Shown: positions 8,146 to 17,737, counted from the stretch's first letter. The stretch is 64,000 nt of DNA from Acidobacteriota bacterium (GCA_018268895.1 JAFDVP010000007.1:124001-188000); one strand, 5' to 3'. Numbers and translations: made by a program. The notes: generated by a model from the letters alone, not told the origin.

Positions 8146-8343
8146 ATGGCTGTGGTATGTCCCGAATGCGATAGCCCGATCGACCTGGATACAGACGTCG
8201 ACGCAGGCGAAACGGTGCAGTGCGAAGAGTGCGGCGTCGAGCTCGAGGTGGTCTCGGTCGACCCAATCGAACTGGCCCCGATCGAAGAGGCCGGTTACGA
8301 CGACGAAGAGCTTGCCCACCCGTTGACCGAAGACGACGAGTAA
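8146..8343 (+). CDS. LysW-like zinc-ribbon carrier protein, divergent C-terminus
   Basis: The 65-residue acidic protein has a zinc ribbon (Cys5, Cys8, Cys26, Cys29) with AVVCPECDSPIDL and a second half ECGVELEVVSVDPIEL that matches the LysW amino-group carrier family. In LysW the C-terminal Glu of an EDWGE end is coupled to aminoadipate or glutamate during lysine/arginine synthesis. Here the protein ends in LTEDDE, still a terminal Glu but without Trp-Gly. No lysX/argX, lysZ or lysY neighbour is present in the window. A strong GGAGG ribosome site precedes the ATG. A TTGACG box at 8041 could be its -35. It may be an orphan carrier or a repurposed zinc ribbon. Confidence 0.8.
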   Translation: MAVVCPECDSPIDLDTDVDAGETVQCEECGVELEVVSVDPIELAPIEEAGYDDEELAHPLTEDDE

Positions 8344-8399
8344 TCTCGCGCGCACTCAGGCCGAGTGCGTCTGCTGAGTGCGTCTCTGGCCGGAGTCCG

Positions 8400-8405
8400 T
8401 ATACT
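8400..8405 (+). promoter_or_regulatory. Candidate -10 box of a leaderless transcript
   Basis: TATACT ends 6 bases before the ATG at 8412. No Shine-Dalgarno sequence is visible, so transcription would start at or next to the start codon. Confidence 0.4.
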
Positions 8406-8411
8406 GAAAGC

Positions 8412-8801
8412 ATGAAAAGAACCTCGATGCTCTGCTCCCTTGCCGGTAAAGCCGCTTTGGTCTCTTCGTCATTGCTTGCATTCACGCTCGCGCCCGGAAT
8501 GCTTGCCGTCCCAGCAGCCGCGCAGCAACGCGGCCCGGTGCAGCGTGTGGTCCAGGGCAAGGTGACCGACGGCGCGAACGCCGCGCTGAAAGGGGCGGTC
8601 GTCTATCTGAAGGACGGCCACACGCTCTCGGTCAAGAGCTTTATCGCCGACGACCAGGGAGAGTACCGCTTCGGCCAACTGGCCCAGAACACCGACTACG
8701 AGATCTGGGCCGAGCTGAACGGCAAGAAGAGCTCGGTGAAGACCATCAGCTCCTTCGACAGCAAGAACCAGTTCTATATCAACCTGAAGATCGATAAGTA
8801 G
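8412..8801 (+). CDS. Small secreted carboxypeptidase-regulatory-like domain protein
   Basis: The 129-residue product has a signal peptide (hydrophobic residues about 15-32, then AAAQ) and a single CarboxypepD_reg-type beta-sandwich (VVQGKVTDGANAALKGAVVY through YRFGQLAQNTDYEIWAELNG). The same fold begins the TonB-dependent receptors of this phylum, here as a stand-alone periplasmic domain. I chose the ATG at 8412 because it opens the signal peptide; the frame is open further upstream without a plausible start. It faces the large TonB-dependent receptor gene convergently. Function is unknown; binding or scaffold roles are inferred. Confidence 0.8.
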   Translation: MKRTSMLCSLAGKAALVSSSLLAFTLAPGMLAVPAAAQQRGPVQRVVQGKVTDGANAALKGAVVYLKDGHTLSVKSFIADDQGEYRFGQLAQNTDYEIWAELNGKKSSVKTISSFDSKNQFYINLKIDK

Positions 8802-8849
8802 CAGACGGGGACCAACCTCGTTGTTATCGGTCGATGTTGAAATCGTCGT

Positions 8850-8876
8850 AAAAAAAATGGGCCGCAGACGCGGCCC
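8850..8876 (-). terminator. Rho-independent terminator of the TonB-dependent receptor gene
   Basis: A 7-bp GC stem (GGGCCGC at 8859-8865 pairing with 8870-8876) with an AGAC loop is followed on the minus strand by eight Ts. It lies 24 bases past the receptor stop codon. Confidence 0.88.
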
Positions 8877-8899
8877 CATCGAGTCGTGCAACAGGTTGT

Positions 8900-11800
8900 T
8901 TAGAAGATGAAGGCCAGCTTCCAGCGGACCGAACGCGCCGTCTGGAACGTGTTCGGCAGACCGTACTGATTCGAGAGAATCTTCGGGCTGACTGCACCGT
9001 TCTTGCTGGTCGTACCGATCGTACCATTCATCTCCGCCATGTAATCGTAGCCGGTCATGAGCTGGTAGTAGTCGGTCCCGACCGGGTTCGCCGTGGAACC
9101 GATAGTTGGAGCCGAGGTCGTCGGCGTTACGTTGTAGGCCATAGCAGCATGCTGGTTGAGCAGGTTGTTCACGTTGAACTCACCACCGAAGCGGCGATTC
9201 TCGTGGTCCTTGCTTACATGGATGTAATGGCCAATGTTGGTACTCGTCTGTGTGAAAGCGCCCGTTCGTCGCAAACCTACAGAACTCTTCGTGATCGAGC
9301 CGTCTGCCTGACGTGAGAGATTCACATAGTGGCTCTGGTCTTCGACGAACTGGCAGGCGCTGTTCGAAGCCAGATTGCCGAGGCAGGTGCTTACGGGTGT
9401 TCCCGACGAAGCGATCTGCGTAAGGCCCAGAGTGGACTCGCCCAGGAAGGACTTCAACCGGTAGAAACCGAACAAAGTCAACGAGTGCGGACGGTCGGTG
9501 GGAAGCGGACCGCCGAAGGGCTTGCCGGCCGCCGTGAACTGCATCGTCGGATTGTCGAACGAACGGTTGTTATTTGGGTTATGACGTCCGCCAGAGCCGT
9601 CTGTGATAAACGTGCTCGTCAGTCCCGGATAATTGCCATAGAGGCGGCTGTAAGTGTAGAAGGCCGTCACCTGATAGTTGTTCGCCCGCTTCTCCACGCG
9701 GAACTCCAGGCCGTTGTATACGCGCGATGCAGCCGGAGTCGATGGGCACGTAGAGCAGATACCCGCCGGATTCAGGAACCCTGCTGCCGTAGCGGGGGCC
9801 ATACCATTCGTGATGGCAGTGCGATATACGTTCGGAAGCGGACGATGTAGTAAGTCGCCATACGCTGAACCGGGGTTGCCGATGTAGTACCCATACGTAT
9901 CATTCAGACCCATGTCTTCCGTCGTAGAGTCGAGGGCCTTGCGAACGTAACGGGCGTTGAACGACAGGGTCGGTGTCATTGCATACTCCGCACCTGCCTG
10001 AACCTCGTGCTGAGCGGTCGGCTTGATGTTCGGATCGACACCGGGATCATCCGAGCTGTTATTCACAGCACGGTAGTCCAGGTTTTCGATAAAGCGGCCA
10101 GCATTGCCGCCAGTTGCCCCTGTATCGTTGACAGCGTTGGAGGCCACGCCCGGAGCCAGGCCTGTCGACGGGCAGCCGTGACGGAAGCCGTCCCCTGCTA
10201 CTGGTGCCGTCGGCAGGATGAGATTGAAGTTCGGGTTGTCGAGCGTGTACACGCAATCGTGCCAGTAGTTGCCGCCGAAGCTGCCCTGCGGAAGCGAGAA
10301 CTTCAGAATGTCGAAGTACTTGCCGTAGCTCGCAAATATCTTGAATTTGCCGTTGTGCAGCAGGTCGTAGGCACCGCCAAGGCGAGGAGCGATTCTGCTG
10401 CCCCAGCCAAACGTGATGCTCGGATCGCCTGCGGCATACGGCGGCAGGTACTCACGATCGAAGCGAACACCCACATTGAGTGTCAGGCCGGTATGTCCCA
10501 CCGTCCAGTCATCCAGCGCATACAGGCCATGCGCATTGGAGTCGATCTTGCCCAGAACGTCCGTACCATCACGGACGATGAAGTAGCCGTAGTTGCCGGT
10601 GCAGTTCTTCGTGGCATTGGAAACTCCCCATGCCGCCTGATTAGCCGAGATAACAGCATCGCATGCCGTCGGACTGGTGCCAGGCGAGTAAGTCTGGCCT
10701 GAGCCGTAAAATAGAAGCACCTGCGCATAGTCAAAGAGCGTCTTTACGTTGTTTCCGGTGCGCGCGAACTGGTAGCCTCCCTTGAAGTTGTGCGTACCCG
10801 CCCACCCGGTCTTTATGTGAGAGATGTCGACGCTCAACCCTTTCCGTGTATAGGTGTTGAAGAACGTCGGCTGGTTCGCCCCGATATTCGCAAAGCCCGA
10901 CGTGTTCTGATATGTGGTTGGGATCGCAGCCCCGGAGAGCGTCGAGGTCGTCCCGGTTACAGAGTTCTGGTACACATACCGCAGACCTGACGCGGTACCC
11001 AGTGTGTGCGTATTGTTGAACAGATAGCCGTAGCGCGCCGAGATCAGCGTCCTCGTGCCCAGCGTGTAATCGGCGCCAAATGAGTACACCGAGATCGGGT
11101 TCACAAAGCCGCCGTCAGGGCGGAAGTTTGCCGGGTTCGTGCTGGCGCTCGTGCTCGTCTGCCCCAGCTTACTGTCAGGATTCGGCAACTGGCCCACAAT
11201 GCGGACGAAGTTATAGTCCCACCCGGCGAAGAGGCGCAGCTTGCCGGTAGGACTGTAATCCAGGCGGCCAACGGCAGAATGTGTATCCGCAGCATTGTAG
11301 TAACTATGCGGGCCGGCGTTGCCCAGGAACGTGGACGTCGCATCACGCCGCGTCCGCTGAAAGTCTGGCGCATAGCTGGCAAATATGAACAGTTTGTCAG
11401 TCAACAGCGGCCCGCCGACCTGGAAGCTCGGGTCTACATAGCGATAATGATCCTGCTTCGCAATGTAGTACTGCGCAGTCGCATCGACGCGCGTCGATGA
11501 GTTCGCCGATGTTGCAGGATCGTAGCGCAGGAAGCAGACCGTGCTGTACACGCATTGGTCGTTAGCGTCCATGAGGCTCGAGCGGTACCCCAACGAAACT
11601 GCACCATGCCAGGAGTTGGTGCCGCGAGCGGGGATCACATTGATCACGCCGCCCAATGCGCCGCCGTATTGGGCATCAATGGACCCATTCTTGACGGAAA
11701 CCTGCTCGAAGAACTCGCCGGGGACATTGATGCCGATTCCGCCACCCTGAACATTTGTGATGTTCACGCCATCCATCATGTAGATGTTCTCGGAGTCCGA

Positions 11801-12433
11801 TGCACCATCCACCTGGAAGCCGTTCATACGGCTCGAGCCGCCCCCTATGTTGGCATTGCCGGCAGCGTTCGGTGTGGTCGTGCCGTTCACAACCGCAAGA
11901 CTCTGCAACGGCTCCTGACGAACTCCCGGAACCAGCGTAAGCAACGATTGGAACGAGCGGCCAGACTTCGGCAGAGCATCAATCTGTTCTTTGTCGATCA
12001 CCGTCTCGACCTTGCTCTGCGTCACGTCGACCATCGCAACCGATGAGCTAACGTCAACAACTGCCACCGTACCAGCAGCAGTGAGTCTGATATTGAAATT
12101 GGGAAGATCGCCTGCGGCAAGTTTCAGTTGGGTCGCCTTGAACGACATGCCGCCGCCGTTGACCGTGATCTCGTAGGTGCCCGGAGGCAGTGCATTGAGC
12201 CGATAGAAACCGTGCGAGTCCGTCGTGGTCATAGCCGGCTTGATCAGGCTGACGCTGGTCGCCGTTACGGTAGAATTCGGCACCACAGCGCCTGTGGGAT
12301 CGGTGACAACTCCTTGAACAGCGGCGGTAGTCTCCTGGGCTGTTGCCGTGCCCGGCGTTGCGATCAACGCGAGCGCAAGCAGGAAAAACGCCGTCGTCAG
12401 ACGGCGAAGCATTGTTGATGGGGAATTGATCAT
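8900..12433 (-). CDS. TonB-dependent receptor, Oar-like, with CarboxypepD_reg domain
   Basis: The 1,177-residue outer-membrane protein has a signal peptide ending ATAQ and a CarboxypepD_reg sandwich (VQGVVTDPTGAVVPNS, about residues 33-115). A plug domain follows (RSFQSLLTLVPGV, then MNGFQVDGASDSENIYMMDG), and then a long beta-barrel ending in the aromatic WKLAFIF. Members of this group are numerous in Acidobacteriota and are thought to import glycans, peptides or siderophores; the ligand is not readable. The start is the ATG at 12433, with GAGAGG upstream. Earlier in-frame starts would add a charged segment before the signal peptide. It is a single gene with a clear promoter (12632-12660) and terminator. 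Confidence 0.93.
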   Translation of the reverse strand: MINSPSTMLRRLTTAFFLLALALIATPGTATAQETTAAVQGVVTDPTGAVVPNSTVTATSVSLIKPAMTTTDSHGFYRLNALPPGTYEITVNGGGMSFKATQLKLAAGDLPNFNIRLTAAGTVAVVDVSSSVAMVDVTQSKVETVIDKEQIDALPKSGRSFQSLLTLVPGVRQEPLQSLAVVNGTTTPNAAGNANIGGGSSRMNGFQVDGASDSENIYMMDGVNITNVQGGGIGINVPGEFFEQVSVKNGSIDAQYGGALGGVINVIPARGTNSWHGAVSLGYRSSLMDANDQCVYSTVCFLRYDPATSANSSTRVDATAQYYIAKQDHYRYVDPSFQVGGPLLTDKLFIFASYAPDFQRTRRDATSTFLGNAGPHSYYNAADTHSAVGRLDYSPTGKLRLFAGWDYNFVRIVGQLPNPDSKLGQTSTSASTNPANFRPDGGFVNPISVYSFGADYTLGTRTLISARYGYLFNNTHTLGTASGLRYVYQNSVTGTTSTLSGAAIPTTYQNTSGFANIGANQPTFFNTYTRKGLSVDISHIKTGWAGTHNFKGGYQFARTGNNVKTLFDYAQVLLFYGSGQTYSPGTSPTACDAVISANQAAWGVSNATKNCTGNYGYFIVRDGTDVLGKIDSNAHGLYALDDWTVGHTGLTLNVGVRFDREYLPPYAAGDPSITFGWGSRIAPRLGGAYDLLHNGKFKIFASYGKYFDILKFSLPQGSFGGNYWHDCVYTLDNPNFNLILPTAPVAGDGFRHGCPSTGLAPGVASNAVNDTGATGGNAGRFIENLDYRAVNNSSDDPGVDPNIKPTAQHEVQAGAEYAMTPTLSFNARYVRKALDSTTEDMGLNDTYGYYIGNPGSAYGDLLHRPLPNVYRTAITNGMAPATAAGFLNPAGICSTCPSTPAASRVYNGLEFRVEKRANNYQVTAFYTYSRLYGNYPGLTSTFITDGSGGRHNPNNNRSFDNPTMQFTAAGKPFGGPLPTDRPHSLTLFGFYRLKSFLGESTLGLTQIASSGTPVSTCLGNLASNSACQFVEDQSHYVNLSRQADGSITKSSVGLRRTGAFTQTSTNIGHYIHVSKDHENRRFGGEFNVNNLLNQHAAMAYNVTPTTSAPTIGSTANPVGTDYYQLMTGYDYMAEMNGTIGTTSKNGAVSPKILSNQYGLPNTFQTARSVRWKLAFIF

Positions 12434-12769
12434 CTTCGTGTGGCCTCTCAAAGTAATCTCCGGCCTTGGCCGGAGGGTTCTTGCCAACTTCCGCGGCTCG
12501 CTCGTTGGCCGCGGTTCGCCATACAACCACTGCAAACAAAAACAGTGCGCCCTTCAGGCACGCAACGTCAGTGTCTGCTGGAGCAGTAAGGGGCATCTCG
12601 GCCGCCTTACCGGGGTTTAAGTATGGTGGAGAACGTATCCTTCGATAATCGAAACGTCAATAGAAAAATGTGATGAAATTCAATTTTCTTGTGACAGATT
12701 ACGCAATATGGGGACAAACCGCCTTGACATTCATCGAGAAACTATAGGTAAGTGGTTTGTTGCTGTAGT
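12434..12769. other. Intergenic region with receptor promoter
   Basis: This 336-base stretch between the receptor start and the cupin stop codon has no convincing gene. It is AT-rich from about 12620 to 12760 and contains the receptor promoter and operator-like palindrome described separately. The 5' untranslated region of the receptor would be nearly 200 bases long; I see no recognisable riboswitch in it. Confidence 0.6.
12632..12660 (-). promoter_or_regulatory. Sigma-70-like promoter with operator palindrome between -35 and -10
   Basis: On the minus strand TTGACG (12655-12660) and TACGTT (12632-12637) are separated by exactly 17 bases. The spacer contains the perfect palindrome TTCGAT-T-ATCGAA (12641-12653). 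A dimeric regulator bound there would block RNA polymerase. It drives the receptor gene starting at 12433. Confidence 0.65.
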
Positions 12770-13135
12770 TTAGCCCTCGTCATCGGTACGATCTCCATGG
12801 CTTGGAGGCTGGCTTGTCACGATGATGCGCAGAGGCGTTTTTCCGCGATTGATCACCTGATGCTTCTCTCCCGGAGCAATCTCAATCCCCTCACCCTGGC
12901 GAACCACGAACTCCTGGCGCTCAACCTCCATCGTCAGCTCACCGTCCAGTACGAGGAAGAACTGCCTCGCTCGCATATGGTAGTGCCGGCGCTCGCAGGC
13001 CCCTGGAGGCATCAGTTCCTCAATAACGTTCAGCTCCGGCGTGCGGACCAGGTACCAACCGTCGCATTCCGTGCCATTCGGACCGCCCCACTTGTAGTGC
13101 TCCGCGTTTGCGGTTGAGATGACCTTCGCCTGCAT
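12770..13135 (-). CDS. Single-domain cupin protein
   Basis: The 121-residue cytosolic protein is one cupin barrel. Motif 1 is PGACERRHYHMRARQFFLVL, with the His-x-His metal ligands and a downstream Gln where Glu is usual. Motif 2 is IAPGEKHQVIN, with the last His. Such proteins may be isomerases, dioxygenases or sugar-binding proteins; no specific reaction is indicated. The ATG at 13135 gives the usual length. It stands alone between the receptor promoter region and the carboxylase gene. Confidence 0.85.
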   Translation of the reverse strand: MQAKVISTANAEHYKWGGPNGTECDGWYLVRTPELNVIEELMPPGACERRHYHMRARQFFLVLDGELTMEVERQEFVVRQGEGIEIAPGEKHQVINRGKTPLRIIVTSQPPSHGDRTDDEG

Positions 13136-13216
13136 AGAGCTACAGCGTACAGGGAATGGGAATGAAGCGCGAGATGGCCTTCTATTCCCTACTTCCTCTT
13201 TCCCTAATCCCTGCCT

Positions 13217-14878
13217 TTACAGAGGGATGTTCCCATGCTTCTTCGGAGGCAACTTCTCGCGCTTCGTCGCCAGCATATCGAGCGCCGTATTCAGCCGCCG
13301 CCGCGTTTCGCTCGGCCGGATCACAGCATCGACATAGCCGCGTTCCGCGGCGACGTACGGGTTCGCGAAGCGCTCGCGGAACTCGTCGACCTTCTCCTTG
13401 CGCGCCTCGGCCAGCACCTCGAGCTTCTGCTCCTCGGTCAGCGAGACGCCCTGCGGCATCACCGCCTGCGCCCGCCGCACCACGGCGTCCAACTCGCGCT
13501 TGTAGACGATGTTCACCGCGCCCTCCGGCCCCATCACCGCGATCTCCGCCGTCGGCCACGCCAGGTTCACGTCCGTGCGCAGGTGCTTCGAACTCATGAC
13601 GCAGTACGCTCCGCCGTAGGCCTTGCGCGTGATGACGGTCAGCTTCGGAACGGTGGCTTCGGCGAACGCATACAGCAGCTTCGCGCCGTGGCGAATGATG
13701 CCGCCATGCTCCTGCCCCGTGCCGGGCATAAAGCCGGGAACATCCTCAAACGTGATCAGCGGAATATTGAACGCATCGCAGAAGCGCACAAACCGCGCGC
13801 CCTTCACGCTCGCGTCGATGTCGAGCACGCCGGCCAGCACCGCAGGCTGGTTCGCCACGAGGCCCACCGTCCGCCCGTTCATCCGCGCAAAGCCGACGAC
13901 CAGGTTGCGCGCAAAGTGCTCATGCACCTGGAAGAGATACCCATCGTCGACGATCTTCGTAATCACGTCGACCATGTCGTAAGGCTGGTTCGACTCCTCG
14001 GGAATGATCGTCTCGAGCGCGGCATCGGCCCGGTCGGCGGGATCACTCGCCGCCCGCCGCGGAGGGTCATCGAGATTGTTCGACGGAATGAACCCCACCA
14101 GCTCGCGCACCATCGCCAGGCACTCGCGATCGTCGTGCGCCATGAAATGCGCCACGCCGGAGATCTCGTTGTGCGTCGTCGCCCCGCCCAGCTTGTCCTT
14201 GGTCACGTCCTCGTGCAGCACCGTCTTGATTACGTCCGGCCCGGTCACGAACATGTAGCTCGTCTTCTCCGTCATCAGCGTGAAGTCGGTAATGGCCGGT
14301 GAGTAGACGGCCCCGCCTGCGCACGGACCGAGGATCGCCGATATTTGCGGCACCACGCCGCTCGCCAGCGTGTTGCGCAAAAAGATGTCCGTGTAACCGG
14401 CCAGCGAGAGCACGCCCTCCTGGATGCGCGCGCCACCCGAATCGTTCAGCCCGATCACCGGCGCGCCCACCTTCATGGCCATGTCCATGATCTTGACGAT
14501 CTTCGCGGCGTTCGCCTCCGAGAGCGACCCGCCAAAGACGGTGAAGTCCTGCGCAAACACAAACACCACGCGCCCATCGATGCGCCCGTGTCCGGTGACA
14601 AAGCCATCGCCGGGAACCCGCTGCTCGTCCATGCCGAACTCCGAGGCGCGATGCGTAACGAACTTGTCCGTCTCCTCGAACGTGCCCTCATCGAGCAGCA
14701 GGTCCACACGCTCCCGCGCCGTGAGCTTCCCCGCCTTGCGCTCGCGAGCGCGCCGCTCCGGCCCACCACCCTCTTCGGCGATGGCATGACGAGCAGCCAA
14801 CTCGGCCAGACGCACCTGGTGCGGCGTCAGCTTCGTGTCGTGTTCCTTGGGGGTCGCGGGAGGTTCAGCAGCAGCCAT
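13217..14878 (-). CDS. Acyl-CoA carboxylase carboxyltransferase (beta) subunit, PccB-like
   Basis: The 553-residue product is a crotonase-fold carboxyltransferase that moves a carboxyl group from biotin to propionyl-CoA, acetyl-CoA or methylcrotonyl-CoA. It carries the family's paired oxyanion segments ([12 protein letters not shown] and [18 protein letters not shown]) and ends KHGNIPL, as PccB proteins do. The length is slightly above the usual 510-540 residues because of an N-terminal extension. No biotin carboxylase or carrier subunit is nearby, so the partner is encoded elsewhere. A TAAAAT box lies 8 bases before the ATG with no ribosome site, so the mRNA may be leaderless. The acyl-CoA preference is not determined. 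Confidence 0.92.
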   Translation of the reverse strand: MAAAEPPATPKEHDTKLTPHQVRLAELAARHAIAEEGGGPERRARERKAGKLTARERVDLLLDEGTFEETDKFVTHRASEFGMDEQRVPGDGFVTGHGRIDGRVVFVFAQDFTVFGGSLSEANAAKIVKIMDMAMKVGAPVIGLNDSGGARIQEGVLSLAGYTDIFLRNTLASGVVPQISAILGPCAGGAVYSPAITDFTLMTEKTSYMFVTGPDVIKTVLHEDVTKDKLGGATTHNEISGVAHFMAHDDRECLAMVRELVGFIPSNNLDDPPRRAASDPADRADAALETIIPEESNQPYDMVDVITKIVDDGYLFQVHEHFARNLVVGFARMNGRTVGLVANQPAVLAGVLDIDASVKGARFVRFCDAFNIPLITFEDVPGFMPGTGQEHGGIIRHGAKLLYAFAEATVPKLTVITRKAYGGAYCVMSSKHLRTDVNLAWPTAEIAVMGPEGAVNIVYKRELDAVVRRAQAVMPQGVSLTEEQKLEVLAEARKEKVDEFRERFANPYVAAERGYVDAVIRPSETRRRLNTALDMLATKREKLPPKKHGNIPL

Positions 14879-14886
14879 GAGGTGCG

Positions 14887-14892
14887 ATTTTA
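14887..14892 (-). promoter_or_regulatory. Candidate -10 box of a leaderless carboxyltransferase transcript
   Basis: Minus-strand TAAAAT ends 8 bases before the ATG at 14878. No Shine-Dalgarno motif lies between; the -35 match is poor. Confidence 0.35.
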
Positions 14893-14956
14893 GCAGGCTT
14901 TTTTGAGAGATCGTTGGAGCCTACCTTTAGAAGTGGGTTTGCGCTTATACACGAAC

Positions 14957-14986
14957 TCCCACTCATGTCTTTCGGCATGAGTGGGA
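14957..14986. terminator. Hairpin between convergent/tandem genes, possible terminator
   Basis: An 11-bp perfect stem (TCCCACTCATG at 14957-14967 pairing with 14976-14986) with an 8-base loop lies 18 bases past the stop of the minus-strand Ig-repeat lipoprotein. There is no T-run, so intrinsic termination is uncertain. Confidence 0.4.
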
Positions 14987-15004
14987 AACCTGCTAGTGCT
15001 GGTT

Positions 15005-17737
15005 CTAATACGTGTCCTGAACGACTTGAGTGCCTGCTCGAAACACAACATAAGGGCCTGCGATACTACCGTTCTTGTCTACCGGTGCAGGACCCGTCCA
15101 GGTTGGGGAGCCGGAGCTGAGCGAATAGATGATGTTGTTGGATGGCGAATACACCTGATTTCCAGACGCAGATTGAATTGGAAAGAGCTGGGGAATGGGT
15201 GAAGTCGATATCTGGTTCCCGCCGGCGTCGTAGATTACAGCGGTAGCATATGTCATGAAGGTAGGAAACTGGTTAAAGGTATTTACAAGAAACTTCGTAT
15301 TGTCCAGCCACCCCGAGAGCAAACCATTCACTGCGGTTTGTATCTGACCATTTTTATAGACGTTGACGGTATAACTCCCTGACATATTATCGCCCGATCC
15401 GAATGGAGAGATTGCCGCAAGAGTGGCATCCGGCGAAAAGCTGATTGGTTGCGAGGCGCCGTTTATGGAGAAGAGGGGCGATCCGCCGCCAACGGGAATT
15501 ACCTGCCATGTTGTGGCAAGCCGCTTCCCGAATAAAGTTCCGGTTCGCGCCATAGTAAAGTCTGTATAGCTACCAGGCGGGTAAGTAAAGGTGTTGATGA
15601 GTGATTGCGAAGGCAGGGATATGAAATCGATGTTATTGCCGTACCCAATTCCAAGTACCGTGCCATCGTCCGATAGCTGTAATTTAGAAGCGGCATGGGC
15701 AAAGCTTCCGTCGGGTTGAGTGTTTCCGGCAAGGAAGTAGGTGATCTGCCCGTCGTATGTTGAGAGTGCGATCCTTGCTGGACTTCCGGCGATGGCCTTG
15801 AGAGCACCATGATTCAAAGTGTGTTGATGTGACTCATCAACCACAAGACTGGACCCAGCTAAGAACAACTGAGACGTAGTGGCAGCAGCGAAGGCCTGAG
15901 GATTAGTCGACAGGTTCGTTTTGACCGGCGAAGAACCTGACAGGTCGACGACAAATGATGGTGCGCCCACGCCCCCCACGGCCAGCATGGAACCGGATGG
16001 GATAAGGTATGACTGTGTGGATGCGCTGCTGTAGGTGACGGTTGGGGAATTTGCACCTACGGCATAGACGTATGTCGAGCTACCCCCCGAAAACGTCATC
16101 CAATTCCCCTGACCCACAAAGTTAAGCAGTGGGGGATCCGGATCTAGCAATACCGGAGCTATTGGGGATGTCATTATCGCTTCTTGAACACTCGCACTGG
16201 AATAAACCCAGACTGTTGATCCAGTATTTGTGAAGAATCGATTGCCATCCTGAAACCAGGAATAAAAATAGCCTGAAAAGGCTGGCCCGACCGACGAATT
16301 TCCTGTGGCTACTGAGATTGTTTCGATTACATTTTGCCCTGCCGGCCCCTGCGCTACCATGACTTGCTGAGGCGTCGCGAAGGCCTTTGCGAGGTGGTAA
16401 TCGCCGGACCGAGATATAAGGAGTTTCCCTGCAGGAGACCAGACGGTGAAGCCGTCTGTAGACCCAGCGGCGATGTAACTGCCATCACTAGCCAGTTTCA
16501 GCCAGCTCGGAACCCAGTTGCTGCCTGGAATGTTCATCTTCGGGATAGCGATGTTGGAGAGTAGATTCCCATTAGCTGAAAAGACCTGGACACCACCAGG
16601 GATGCCAACCATCAGAGTATTCCCGGCAAGATCAACATCCCAGGTAACCCCTCCACCACGAGGAAACTGATCTCCGCTAACGAGCTGTGTGCCGGCGGCA
16701 TAGTCCCATAGAACCCAATGACCATCGGCGTCTCTGCTGAAAAGACGCGTGGTAGTGGCTCGCATGAGATCAATATACGTCCCATGTCCCAGATCCAGAA
16801 GCGTGGTATAGGCCTTGTTGACGACGATTGCAACTGTAGCCGTGGTACTGCCGCCAGAGTTCGTTGCTGTGATGGTGTAGTTGGCGCTTGCTGTAATTGA
16901 CGTAGGGGTTCCGGCAATCACTCCATTTGTGGAATCAAGGGTCATGCCAGCGGGAAGGGCCGGGCTGACTGTGTAGGAGCTGACGACGCCGGTGACCAAA
17001 GGGAGGTCAGGCGTGAATGCTTTGCCCACGGTAGCTGTAATTGGGCTTCGCGCATAGGACAGGTTTGTAGGCGCGGGGACAGGAGCATTCACCGTGATCT
17101 GAAGATTCGTTGACGTCGACCCACTTGAGTTCGTTGCAGTTACCGTATACGTCGCCAGGGCCGTCACTGCTGTAGGGACTCCCGATAGGGCGCCTGAGGT
17201 GGAGTTGAGACTAAGGCCAGCAGGAAGCGCTGGAGAGACGCTATAGGAGGTGACAGTACCAGTTACGGTAGGTGTGACGGGTGCAATTGTCTGACCGACA
17301 GTGGCCGAAATCGTCGATGGAGAGTAGCTCAATCCGGATGGAGGAGCAAGCGGGATAATCACTGAGAGTTGAATCGTCGCCGAAGTGGATCCTGCGGAGT
17401 TTGAGGCAGTGATGGTATAAGCCGTCTGTGCACTTGCAGCAGTTGGAGTACCGGAGATCGCCCCGGTAGAAGTATTCAACGTCAACCCTGCAGGGAGTGC
17501 TGGGCTGATCGAATACGACGTTACCGTGCCTGTAACCGTAGGAGTGTTTGTCGTGATCGCCTGTCCCACAGTAACCGTAACGGTCGTTTGCTGGTAGACA
17601 AGGTTGGAAGGTGCGGGCGTTGCTGTGGAACTGCTTGACCCACCAGAACAACCAAGCACAAAGCTAAGTATAAAGAATGCAAAAAGCGAGAAGGAAAATT
17701 TCCGAACCAAGACATACGGCAGGCAATAACTCAACAT
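15005..17737 (-). CDS. Lipoprotein with three putative Ig (He_PIG) repeats and a propeller-like C-terminal region
   Basis: The 910-residue product has a lipoprotein signal (FVLGC, lipid Cys30) and then three about 85-residue repeats. Each repeat contains a phrase of the type SYSVSPALPAGLSLNSTSG followed by SGTPT and a strand ending SGSTS; these match the He_PIG/putative Ig family. From about residue 305 on, Gly/Ser-rich beta repeats (LWDYA, DLAGNTLMVG and similar) suggest a beta-propeller. It is probably surface-exposed and adhesive or sensor-like; no catalytic motif is seen. An ATG with GGAG about 10 bases upstream opens the gene. GC content is visibly lower than in the neighbours, which fits transfer or relaxed composition. 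Confidence 0.85.
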   Translation of the reverse strand: MLSYCLPYVLVRKFSFSLFAFFILSFVLGCSGGSSSSTATPAPSNLVYQQTTVTVTVGQAITTNTPTVTGTVTSYSISPALPAGLTLNTSTGAISGTPTAASAQTAYTITASNSAGSTSATIQLSVIIPLAPPSGLSYSPSTISATVGQTIAPVTPTVTGTVTSYSVSPALPAGLSLNSTSGALSGVPTAVTALATYTVTATNSSGSTSTNLQITVNAPVPAPTNLSYARSPITATVGKAFTPDLPLVTGVVSSYTVSPALPAGMTLDSTNGVIAGTPTSITASANYTITATNSGGSTTATVAIVVNKAYTTLLDLGHGTYIDLMRATTTRLFSRDADGHWVLWDYAAGTQLVSGDQFPRGGGVTWDVDLAGNTLMVGIPGGVQVFSANGNLLSNIAIPKMNIPGSNWVPSWLKLASDGSYIAAGSTDGFTVWSPAGKLLISRSGDYHLAKAFATPQQVMVAQGPAGQNVIETISVATGNSSVGPAFSGYFYSWFQDGNRFFTNTGSTVWVYSSASVQEAIMTSPIAPVLLDPDPPLLNFVGQGNWMTFSGGSSTYVYAVGANSPTVTYSSASTQSYLIPSGSMLAVGGVGAPSFVVDLSGSSPVKTNLSTNPQAFAAATTSQLFLAGSSLVVDESHQHTLNHGALKAIAGSPARIALSTYDGQITYFLAGNTQPDGSFAHAASKLQLSDDGTVLGIGYGNNIDFISLPSQSLINTFTYPPGSYTDFTMARTGTLFGKRLATTWQVIPVGGGSPLFSINGASQPISFSPDATLAAISPFGSGDNMSGSYTVNVYKNGQIQTAVNGLLSGWLDNTKFLVNTFNQFPTFMTYATAVIYDAGGNQISTSPIPQLFPIQSASGNQVYSPSNNIIYSLSSGSPTWTGPAPVDKNGSIAGPYVVFRAGTQVVQDTY
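16838..17611 (-). repeat. Three tandem He_PIG-type repeats (coding)
   Basis: Three units of about 255 bases encode SPALPAG(L/M)(T/S)L-N/D-S/T-type Ig repeats at residues about 43-125, 126-210 and 211-300 of the lipoprotein. They have diverged at DNA level, so the duplication is not recent. Confidence 0.75.
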
